This document shows, piece by piece, positions 1 to 5,952 of a stretch of DNA of 10,083 bases (its first letter is position 1; each line of letters begins with the position of its first letter). A program made the position numbers and the translations under genes. The notes below the pieces were generated by a model. The model worked only from the letters and a program-made list of their open reading frames with translations. It made no database searches and had not been told where the DNA came from. The DNA comes from Campylobacterales bacterium (GTDB taxonomy: Bacteria > Campylobacterota > Campylobacteria > Campylobacterales > JACAEZ01): assembly GCA_013388565.1 (NCBI GenBank), contig JACAEZ010000051.1, positions 1-10,083 on the forward strand, given 5' to 3'.

Positions 1-642
1 AAAAAGATAATCACAAAAACTATAAATGTAATAGAGAGTTTGCAAGGAGATGGTAGTGTTAGCGATGTTGATACTACAGATTATAATGGAACAAATTTAA
101 ACTATTTTCAAACATTGCGAAATGGGTGGAATTTAGTAAAAGCACCTACAAATAGTTTGATTTCTATGGAGGATTTGGTAAATTTTTACGATAAAAATAT
201 AATCATTGAAACAAATGAAACTAATTTTACAGCTTATACGAATATTTATGGTTATTTAAATAATAAATGGTATTCAAAAAACGATAAAGATGGTTATTTT
301 TCATATCAAGATGGTATTTGGGTTTATTTAGATATAAACATAGATAGTCATGCAATTGATTTATCAGAGCTTACACCATTAGTTTATGCAAATATATCTT
401 TGACTAATGGGTGGAATTTGAAATCAAATCCTTTAAGTTCAAAAATATATGTTAGAAATTTGTTGCAATCGGAAATAAAAAATTGTGAGTATCAAAAATT
501 AGATTTTAAAATCTTTAGATACATAAACAGTCAATGGAAATATTATGATAGTAGCTATAATGGAGATGACATGATTGGTTCTTACGAGGGGTTTTGGATT
601 TATTCTGATACTTCAAAAAATTATAATATAACCGCCGAATGA
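1..642 (+). CDS. Repeat-bearing, probably secreted/surface protein (5'-truncated)
   Basis: The reading frame is open from the first base of the window to the TGA at 640-642, so only the C-terminal ~213 residues are present and the true start lies upstream. A TTG at 40 could be read as a start, but nothing marks it as one. Two tandem units of roughly 75-90 residues are visible. Each begins with NGWNL (124-135 and 409-420), has a W-containing middle segment (NKWY; SQWKYYD), and ends in an aromatic GxWxY-D motif (GIWVYLD at 313-333; GFWIYSD at 589-609). The 14 bases aatgggtggaattt recur exactly at 121-134 and 406-419. Such GWNL...W...GFWVY units are, to my knowledge, common at the C-termini of exported proteins in Campylobacterota. 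They look beta-rich, but I know of no assigned function. The composition (rich in N, Y, S; no membrane segment in the visible part) fits an extracytoplasmic protein. The next gene overlaps its stop codon. Confidence 0.75.
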   Translation, partial: KKIITKTINVIESLQGDGSVSDVDTTDYNGTNLNYFQTLRNGWNLVKAPTNSLISMEDLVNFYDKNIIIETNETNFTAYTNIYGYLNNKWYSKNDKDGYFSYQDGIWVYLDINIDSHAIDLSELTPLVYANISLTNGWNLKSNPLSSKIYVRNLLQSEIKNCEYQKLDFKIFRYINSQWKYYDSSYNGDDMIGSYEGFWIYSDTSKNYNITAE

Positions 643-1340
643 AAACCGCCTTTATATCAGGTGCAAGTAGTGGCATAGGGCTTGAGTGTGCCAAATATTT
701 TTTAAATAAAAACTATAAAGTGGTAGCTGTTGCTAGAGATTTTAGTAAATGTGATATACATCATGAACATTTTTTAAAAATAGAGTGTGATTTGAGTGAT
801 GTAAAAAATTTTGATGAAATATTAAAAGATGTTTCAAAAAGCTATCATGTAGATGTTTTGATAAATAATGCTGGTTTTGGTATTTTCAAACCTCTCGAAG
901 AGATAAATTCAATAGACATAACAAATATGATAAACACAAATCTAACATCGCATATTTTAGCTACAAAATATTTTTTGCCAAATCTGAAAAAACATCATGG
1001 ATATATTTTCAATATAAACTCTATTGAGGCTGTTAGATTTTCAAAATTTTCAGCTCTTTATAGTGCTACAAAAGCAGGGCTTAGAGCATTTGGACTCTCT
1101 TTGTTTGAAGAGGTGCGGAAAAGTGGTGTTAGGGTTGTAAATATAAATCCAGACATTACAAAAACAGAGTTTTTTAAAAATCTAAATTTCACTCATGAAG
1201 ATGATATTGGTTCATTTATAGATGTAAATTCGATTATAAAGATTATTGATTTATCGCTAAATCTTGATGATGAGTCAATCATGACAGATGTTACAATTCG
1301 ACCTAAAAAGGTGGCAATAAAGAAAAAAGGAGCTTCATGA
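639..1340 (+). CDS. Short-chain dehydrogenase/reductase (classical SDR)
   Basis: This 233-residue, probably cytosolic, NAD(P)H-dependent oxidoreductase has a Rossmann fold and an unknown substrate. The classical SDR landmarks are in order: the glycine-rich nucleotide loop SGASSGIG at residues 7-14, an acidic D51 in the CDLSD segment, NNAG at 76-79, the catalytic Ser at about S128 (NINS), and the Y141-x3-K145 pair (YSATK). The usual PG after the active site reads PD (NINPDITKTEF), a tolerated variation. The ARD after beta-2 (residues 32-34) fits NADP preference, which is an inference. The ATG overlaps the preceding stop as ATGA. No convincing Shine-Dalgarno sequence precedes it (the upstream bases are ataaccgccga), so translation probably depends on coupling to the upstream gene. 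Its own stop overlaps the next start in the same way. Length and motifs look intact. Confidence 0.92.
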   Translation: MKTAFISGASSGIGLECAKYFLNKNYKVVAVARDFSKCDIHHEHFLKIECDLSDVKNFDEILKDVSKSYHVDVLINNAGFGIFKPLEEINSIDITNMINTNLTSHILATKYFLPNLKKHHGYIFNINSIEAVRFSKFSALYSATKAGLRAFGLSLFEEVRKSGVRVVNINPDITKTEFFKNLNFTHEDDIGSFIDVNSIIKIIDLSLNLDDESIMTDVTIRPKKVAIKKKGAS

Positions 1341-2218
1341 CACTTCAAAAAAAAGCTACGATTGTAGCAACCATCACTGCTGGTAATTTGGCTGTAATAA
1401 AACTTGTTTTTGGGATTATGAGTGGTTCGGTGGCTATATTAGCCTCTGCGATTGATTCGGTTTTAGATTTAGTCATTTCACTTTTTAACTACTTTGCTGT
1501 AAATACCGCTGAAAAAAATCCAAATGAAAAGTTTAATTATGGATTTGGAAAGATAGAGGCTTTAGCTGGAGTTTTTGAAGGCTCACTGATTGGCTTTTCG
1601 GGGCTTTATATATTGTATCAAGCATTTTCAAACTATACAACAGGTACTGAAATTGTAAATTTAGAAAGCTCCATAATTGTCATGATAATATCCATGGTTG
1701 TGACATTTTGTTTGGTTTGGTTTTTAAATTATGTTTATAAAAAAACAGGCTCACTTGTTATCAAATCAGATTCACTGCACTACAAAACAGACTTACTTAC
1801 AAATGCCTCTGTTTTAGTATCTTTGGGTTTGGTTTATCTAACAAGCTTAAATATAATCGACTCACTTGTCGGTGGTGCGATAGCGATTTATATCGTATAT
1901 TCGGCTATTGGGATAATAAAAGAGAGTGTTTTTGTATTGATGGATAAATCTATTGATGATGAGATGATAGCCCAAATTGAAGAGATTATAAAATCAAAAA
2001 ATAGAGTTTCAAGCTTTCACTGCCTCAAAACTAGAAGTGCTGGAAATAATATTTTTGTTGATGTTCATGTGGTGTTTGATAAAGAGATACTTTTATATGA
2101 TGCCCATAAAGTAGGTGATAAAATAGAAGATGAGATAGCAAAGCTGGATAATTCAAAAGAGTGGGTTATAAATATTCATCTTGACCCAGTTGATGATTTT
2201 AAAGATTTTAATCATTAA
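1337..2218 (+). CDS. Cation diffusion facilitator (FieF-like divalent metal exporter)
   Basis: This 293-residue inner-membrane antiporter of the CDF family is expected to export Zn2+, Fe2+ or related ions in exchange for protons. About six hydrophobic segments span residues ~8-200, followed by a cytoplasmic domain of ~90 residues. The transport-site residues of the FieF type are visible: D40 and D44 in SAIDSVLDL (TM2), and H148 and D152 in HYKTD (TM5). The C-terminal domain keeps the FieF-type metal-binding and dimer residues H228, H244, H256 (DAH), and H281/D283 in IHLDP. D-x3-D paired with H-x3-D is the pattern of the FieF group; the metal itself cannot be fixed from sequence. A good ribosome site AAGGAG (1327-1332) precedes the ATG, and the start overlaps the SDR stop as ATGA. 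No terminator with a T tract is evident after the stop. Confidence 0.93.
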   Translation: MTLQKKATIVATITAGNLAVIKLVFGIMSGSVAILASAIDSVLDLVISLFNYFAVNTAEKNPNEKFNYGFGKIEALAGVFEGSLIGFSGLYILYQAFSNYTTGTEIVNLESSIIVMIISMVVTFCLVWFLNYVYKKTGSLVIKSDSLHYKTDLLTNASVLVSLGLVYLTSLNIIDSLVGGAIAIYIVYSAIGIIKESVFVLMDKSIDDEMIAQIEEIIKSKNRVSSFHCLKTRSAGNNIFVDVHVVFDKEILLYDAHKVGDKIEDEIAKLDNSKEWVINIHLDPVDDFKDFNH

Positions 2219-2254
2219 AAATATTAACAACAAAAATTAATTATAAGTGTGATA

Positions 2255-2260
2255 TATAAT
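2255..2260 (+). promoter_or_regulatory. Candidate -10 box for the heme/rhodanese operon
   Basis: TATAAT lies in the 94-base gap before the gene at 2313, in an A/T-rich stretch with no recognisable -35 hexamer. In related Campylobacterota the main sigma factor relies on the -10 box and periodic A/T tracts rather than a -35 box, so this is plausible. In such AT-rich DNA a chance match is also easy. Confidence 0.4.
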
Positions 2261-2279
2261 TTAAACAACTTTTATTTAT

Positions 2280-2303
2280 AATTTATGAAATTTAATTTAT
2301 GAA
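2280..2303 (+). repeat. 10-base direct repeat in the leader of the gene at 2313
   Basis: AATTTATGAA occurs at 2280-2289 and again at 2294-2303, a spacing of 14 bases start to start. The second copy runs into the ribosome site gaaggg (2301-2306). It could be a regulatory half-site pair near the translation start or a slippage product. The low sequence complexity makes chance possible. Confidence 0.35.
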
Positions 2304-2312
2304 GGGATTATC

Positions 2313-2903
2313 ATGAAAATTAAAGTTGCTACATTAATAGCAAGTTTACTATTATCTTCAAATTTGTTTGCAAATGAACAAAAAAAAGATAATACAGAGG
2401 AGATTATAAAAATAGGTCGAGAGGTTTCTGATGAACTTTTTAAAGTTATGGGTGGAGAGCTTAAAAAACAGTTAGCTGATAACAACTTTTCAAAAGCTGG
2501 ACATTTTTGCTCTATGAATGCTATGTCAATGACAGCTGATGTAAATAAAAAATATGGCTCAAATGCTACAGTTAAAAGAGTTAGCTTAAAAAATAGAAAC
2601 CCTCAAAACAGACCAGCTGATGAAATTGAAATAACTGTTTTAGAGGTTTATGAAAAACTAAATGCTCAAAAAATCGAACTTCCAGAAATTGTAAAAAAAG
2701 TTGATGAAAACAGATATAAGTATTTTAAACCTATAAAAGCTGGAATGGATATGTGCTTTAAATGTCATGGAGATAGTAAAACTTTAGATAAAGAGGCATA
2801 CTCAAACATCTATAAAATATATCCAGAAGATAAAGCAATAAACCATAAAATGGGTGATGTTAGAGGTGCATTTGTGATAGATATTATAAAAGGTGCTAAA
2901 TGA
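2313..2903 (+). CDS. Exported DUF3365 (Tll0287-like) protein with one c-type heme motif
   Basis: This 196-residue protein starts with a signal peptide (K2-K4 basic end, hydrophobic ~5-19, probable cleavage after LFA at residue 20), so it should act in the periplasm. The mature part matches the Tll0287-like/DUF3365 family. It has an N-terminal helix with C66 in HFCSMNA, the family segment RVSLKNRNPQNRPADEIE (~89-106), then CFKCH at 148-152, a canonical CxxCH for covalent heme c. It closes with the family's YPEDKAxNHKMGDxRGAF signature (~170-187). Known relatives are heme-binding or sensor domains of uncertain role, some attached to histidine kinases; this is a stand-alone domain. An electron-carrying or redox/gas-sensing role is an inference. 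The ribosome site gaaggg at 2301-2306 is well placed. The stop overlaps the next gene by ATGA, pointing to co-translation with the rhodanese genes. Confidence 0.88.
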   Translation: MKIKVATLIASLLLSSNLFANEQKKDNTEEIIKIGREVSDELFKVMGGELKKQLADNNFSKAGHFCSMNAMSMTADVNKKYGSNATVKRVSLKNRNPQNRPADEIEITVLEVYEKLNAQKIELPEIVKKVDENRYKYFKPIKAGMDMCFKCHGDSKTLDKEAYSNIYKIYPEDKAINHKMGDVRGAFVIDIIKGAK

Positions 2904-3406
2904 AAAAGTTTATTTTAACTCTATTTTTTGCACTCTCCCTATTTGCTGAAGGAATCTACTATAAAGAGGATATTTCAGCAAAAGAGGCATATGAAATGCA
3001 AAAAAGTGGTGCGATAGTTATTGATGTTAGAACTCCTCATGAGTTTTTATATGCAGGTCATGGTGTTGGTCATATAAATGTACCAGCATTTTATTTTGAT
3101 ATAAAAACAAAAGAGTTAAAACAAAGAGAAAATCTTTCAAAAGTTGAAATCGAAAAAAACAAACCATTTGATGCACACAAAATGTATGATATTAGAGATA
3201 TTGAAAATGAAAAACTGTTCGATGAGGTAAAAACAATTGCTAAAAATAAATTAGACCAGCCAATTATTTTTATTTGTAGAACAGGTATCAGAAGTCAATA
3301 TGCTGCAAATATCGTAGCTCAAAAAGGTTTTGAGAATGTCTATAATGTAAAAGAGGGATTTTTAAATGGTTGGAAAAAAGAGAATTTACCTTGGGGAGTT
3401 GAATAA
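2900..3406 (+). CDS. Exported single-domain rhodanese (sulfurtransferase)
   Basis: This 168-residue protein has an N-terminal signal peptide (MKK, hydrophobic to ~15, probable cleavage after LFA at residue 16), placing it in the periplasm. The rhodanese fold is shown by VIDVRTPHEF (40-49), the GHGVGHINVPA segment (53-63), the active-site loop CRTGIRS with catalytic C126 (126-132), and the closing NVKEGFLNGW (149-158). C126 would carry a persulfide sulfane sulfur. A charged segment of ~45 residues (about 66-110) separates the GHxN segment from the strand before the active site and is longer than in minimal one-domain rhodaneses. The ribosome site AAAAGG (2888-2893) sits six bases before the ATG, and the start overlaps the upstream stop. 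The next gene begins directly after the TAA, so three genes share one transcript. The sulfur donor and acceptor are unknown. Confidence 0.9.
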   Translation: MKKFILTLFFALSLFAEGIYYKEDISAKEAYEMQKSGAIVIDVRTPHEFLYAGHGVGHINVPAFYFDIKTKELKQRENLSKVEIEKNKPFDAHKMYDIRDIENEKLFDEVKTIAKNKLDQPIIFICRTGIRSQYAANIVAQKGFENVYNVKEGFLNGWKKENLPWGVE

Positions 3407-4129
3407 ATGAGTGAAGTTATTAAAATAGATGTAGAGTCAGTTGAGTTTAAATCTGAACTTGAAAAAACTAAAGCTTTTACACAAAAAGTTGTTGAACAGT
3501 TTAAAATTTCATACAATCCAGATAGTGAGATAAACCAGTCTGTTGAGTTTGGATTGACTAGAAATAAGCTAATTTATGGCAAAAGATATTGTCCATGTTT
3601 TTTTGTTACAAAAAGCGATGATGATAGAGTTTGTCCTTGTAAACCAGCTTTAGAGGTAGAAATCCCAAATGAAGGTAAGTGTCATTGTGGAATTTTCTGC
3701 ACAAAAGAGTACTACAACATGCACAAAAAAGAGGAGCTTGTAGAAGAGATAGCTCACACACATTCAAGAATTCTTTCAAAAGATGAGTGTGAACTACTTT
3801 TATCTAAAAAATCAATAGATGCAGATGAATTGGTATCTTTGATTGAAGCTAGAGAACATAAAGTGATTGAGTTTTTAATAGTCGATACAAGAGAGTGGAT
3901 GGAAAATAAAATGGGCAAAATAAAAGGAACAGATTATTTAATCCCAACAACAAGTTTTTACGACTCAATTTCGCAAATTATGGATAAAAAAGAGACTCCA
4001 ATAGTCACATATTGTCATGTTGGAAGTAGAAGTGCATACTGCCAACAAATCATGAAAAGTATGGGCTTTAAAAATGTAATCAATTTAAATTATGGAATTG
4101 TAGGTTTCAGTGGAGAGATAGTAAAATAA
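3407..4129 (+). CDS. Ferredoxin-thioredoxin reductase catalytic domain fused to rhodanese
   Basis: This 240-residue protein has no signal peptide and is expected in the cytoplasm. Residues ~15-110 match the FTR catalytic (beta) chain: CPC at 62-64, CPC at 76-78 and CHC at 92-94. By analogy with plant FTR, C62, C76, C78 and C92 would hold a 4Fe-4S cluster, and C64 with C94 would form the redox-active disulfide beside it. An extra C98 follows in GIFC. Spacing is CPC-x11-CPC-x13-CHC, against x16 and x8 in chloroplast FTR. Residues ~150-240 form a rhodanese domain: FLIVDTREW (156-164), then the loop CHVGSRS (203-209) with catalytic C203. The two halves suggest electrons from ferredoxin reaching a disulfide or a rhodanese persulfide; that coupling is an inference. 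The ATG follows the previous TAA directly, with GGGGAG at 3393-3398 as ribosome site. A terminator stands 35 bases downstream. Confidence 0.88.
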   Translation: MSEVIKIDVESVEFKSELEKTKAFTQKVVEQFKISYNPDSEINQSVEFGLTRNKLIYGKRYCPCFFVTKSDDDRVCPCKPALEVEIPNEGKCHCGIFCTKEYYNMHKKEELVEEIAHTHSRILSKDECELLLSKKSIDADELVSLIEAREHKVIEFLIVDTREWMENKMGKIKGTDYLIPTTSFYDSISQIMDKKETPIVTYCHVGSRSAYCQQIMKSMGFKNVINLNYGIVGFSGEIVK

Positions 4130-4131
4130 TA

Positions 4132-4356
4132 CCAAACCCCATAGATTATCAATATTTAGCATACCACCATTTGGTTCACAGCTCACCAAGTGGATGGATT
4201 TTTTTATGAAGTGAGAAGAGATTTAGTAATAAAATATATTCTAGTTTAGATGATTTGGAATGGAAAATTGATTCTATTATTGCTAATTGTAATACTAATA
4301 AAATGGTTTTCTTTGTGTTCTTATGATTTGATTTTAGAGCATTGGTATTAAGCTAA
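4132..4356 (+). pseudogene. Possible eroded IS3-type transposase C-terminal fragment
   Basis: One frame, broken by TGA at 4206-4208 and 4324-4326 and ending in TAA at 4354-4356, reads like the end of an IS3-family (DDE) transposase. The first part contains DYQYLAY...SGWIFL-stop-SEK, which lines up without gaps with the typical GxQY...HGIxxSMSxKG stretch. It is followed by KIYSSLDDLEWKIDSIIANC and NTNK, like the common SLEELE-x-IDxYIxxYNxKR stretch. The last part, FDFRALVLS, resembles the SPxxFE end. The segment between SxKG and the SLDDLE stretch, which would carry the catalytic Glu, is missing. No start, no upstream half and no terminal inverted repeats are visible. This rests on remembered family patterns only and could be chance in AT-rich DNA. 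The remaining bases up to 4441 show nothing I can name. Confidence 0.3.
4164..4205 (+). terminator. Rho-independent terminator after the FTR-rhodanese gene
   Basis: The left arm cca (4164-4166) plus ccatttggt (4167-4175) pairs with accaagtgg (4185-4193) and tgg (4195-4197). This gives a 12-pair stem with one G-U pair and one bulged A (4194). The loop is nine bases (4176-4184), and a run of seven T lies at 4199-4205. It lies 35 bases after the stop of the last gene of the operon, where a terminator is expected. Confidence 0.8.
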
Positions 4357-4441
4357 ACCTATATGGTTGAACTTATATCTTTGCATCAGCAATTTTGTAT
4401 GGTTATGCTAAATAGTGCATAAGGGGCGGAGTTAATATAAC

Positions 4442-4479
4442 AAAAATTAAAATTAGCGAGGATTAAAACCCGCTAATTT
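4442..4479 (-). terminator. Rho-independent terminator of the nuo operon
   Basis: On the minus strand, AAATTAGCG (4479-4471) pairs perfectly with CGCTAATTT (4458-4450), a nine-pair stem that can be lengthened by two G-C pairs around one bulged base. It is followed by a T-rich tail (taattttt, down to 4442). The nuoN stop codon (4465-4463) sits in the loop, so the last codons of nuoN form the upstream arm. It faces the plus-strand terminator at 4164-4205, insulating the two convergent operons. Confidence 0.75.
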
Positions 4480-5950
4480 CAACATATTTAGTAGCAATTT
4501 CTATTAATGGATTCATAATAAAGATTGAGAAGATTGTCACAATTGCACTAAATCCAATAATTGTCTTTAATGGATTTGAAGCATTTTTTATATAAATAGT
4601 ATGGTCATTTTCAACAGGCTCTTTTAAGAACATGTAAACTATCAGTTTTAAATAGTAATATGCTGCAATAGCACTATTTAATGCCATAATCAATGCTAAA
4701 CCAATATATCCAGCATTTACAGCAGAACTTAACATGTACATTTTACCCCAAAATAGAGAAAATGGAGGAACTCCTGCAAGACTTAACATAAATACACCCA
4801 TAATAACTGCACCAACTGGCATTATTTTAATCATACCAGCAAATTTTGTATATGGATGGTCAAATCTATTATGAAATATTGCATTTTTATGTCTGCTCAC
4901 CCAAAGCATCGTAAATGCTCCAAGGTTTGTAAATAAGAACATTATCCAATATATAAATAAAGCACTATTTGATTGTGTAGTACCAATTAATATACCAGCC
5001 AATACAAACCCTGCATGTGAGATAGAACTAAAAGCTAACATTCTTTTTACATCTTCTTGAACTAATGCTAATATATTAGCTAATGTCATTGTAATAACAA
5101 CAAAAGCATATAACACATACTCAAGCCAAACAATACCAGAAGCTACAAAGAATTCAAAAATTCTCATGATAACAACAAATCCAGCTACTTTTGGAACTAT
5201 AGACATATATCCAGCAAGTGCTGCACTTGAACCTTCATAAACATCTGGCGTCCATGTATGAAATGGAACGATTGAAAGTTTGAAACCAAATGCACCTATT
5301 AAAAATATCAATGCTGTTAAAACTAAAATCATTGGTTCAAATTGTCTTTCACTTAATACAGAAAAAATACCATTAAGCTCTACACTTCCAGTTAAAGCAT
5401 ACAATATCATACATCCAAATGAGTAAAAACCAGCTGCAAATGCACCCATTGTAAAATATTTGATAGCAGCTTCAAAAGATTTCATTCTATTATGAAGTGC
5501 TATTAATGTATAAAGCGATAAACTAGCTGTCTCTAAACCTACAAATATAAGTATCAAATTATCTGTTGAAATCATAAATTGGAAACCAGAAATCATGAAC
5601 AAAAATAGTGCAAAAAATTCTGGATATGTAAATTCATGAAATCTTTTTGTACTTAGTGCCAATGGAATAAATAGTGCTGATGCGATTAAAATAATTGATT
5701 GCGATAGAATAGATATACCATCAATTAACATAACATCAAAAAAGCCTCTGACTTCACCTTTATAACCAATTACCGCACCTAAATCAACTAAAATAAATAA
5801 AATAGTCAATATAGTATAGAAACTTTTATTTAAATTTTTTGTTACTAAATCAATACAAAGAATAGCAAGAGCACCAATAATTGCTATCAACATTGGAGAT
5901 ATTGAAACAATATTTAAAGATGCTAAATCAACAACTACTTTTTCTAGCAT
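4463..5950 (-). CDS. nuoN: NADH-quinone oxidoreductase subunit N (membrane arm)
   Basis: This 495-residue polytopic inner-membrane protein is one of the three antiporter-like, proton-translocating subunits of complex I. Around 14 hydrophobic segments run along its length. The conserved charged residues of the channel are present: E140 in VGLE (E133 in E. coli NuoN), K224 in GFGFK-type context (K217), K254 in IVPK (K247), and K403 in LFWGK on the C-terminal half-channel. Motifs [12 protein letters not shown] (229-240) and LAGVPPF (391-397) are typical of the family. The ATG lies two bases after the nuoM stop, and its strong ribosome site GGGGAGGG is formed by the last codons of nuoM. It is the last gene of the operon, and the transcript ends in a hairpin that begins inside the coding sequence. 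The length is normal. Confidence 0.97.
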   Translation of the reverse strand: MLEKVVVDLASLNIVSISPMLIAIIGALAILCIDLVTKNLNKSFYTILTILFILVDLGAVIGYKGEVRGFFDVMLIDGISILSQSIILIASALFIPLALSTKRFHEFTYPEFFALFLFMISGFQFMISTDNLILIFVGLETASLSLYTLIALHNRMKSFEAAIKYFTMGAFAAGFYSFGCMILYALTGSVELNGIFSVLSERQFEPMILVLTALIFLIGAFGFKLSIVPFHTWTPDVYEGSSAALAGYMSIVPKVAGFVVIMRIFEFFVASGIVWLEYVLYAFVVITMTLANILALVQEDVKRMLAFSSISHAGFVLAGILIGTTQSNSALFIYWIMFLFTNLGAFTMLWVSRHKNAIFHNRFDHPYTKFAGMIKIMPVGAVIMGVFMLSLAGVPPFSLFWGKMYMLSSAVNAGYIGLALIMALNSAIAAYYYLKLIVYMFLKEPVENDHTIYIKNASNPLKTIIGFSAIVTIFSIFIMNPLIEIATKYVEISGF

Positions 5951-5952
5951 GG

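Noticed and set aside
2196..2225. Hairpin at the end of the CDF gene (atgatt/aatcat)
   Set aside because: Only six A/T-rich pairs with no T tract after it; not a credible intrinsic terminator.
2297..2485. 62-codon minus-strand open frame opposite the heme-protein gene
   Set aside because: Lies antisense within the start of a well-supported gene; no family resemblance or ribosome site.
4387..4422. Short inverted repeat (atgc...gcat) and ggggcgg patch before the nuo terminator, considered as an insertion-sequence end
   Set aside because: Four-pair arms, and no matching partner end found elsewhere in the gap.
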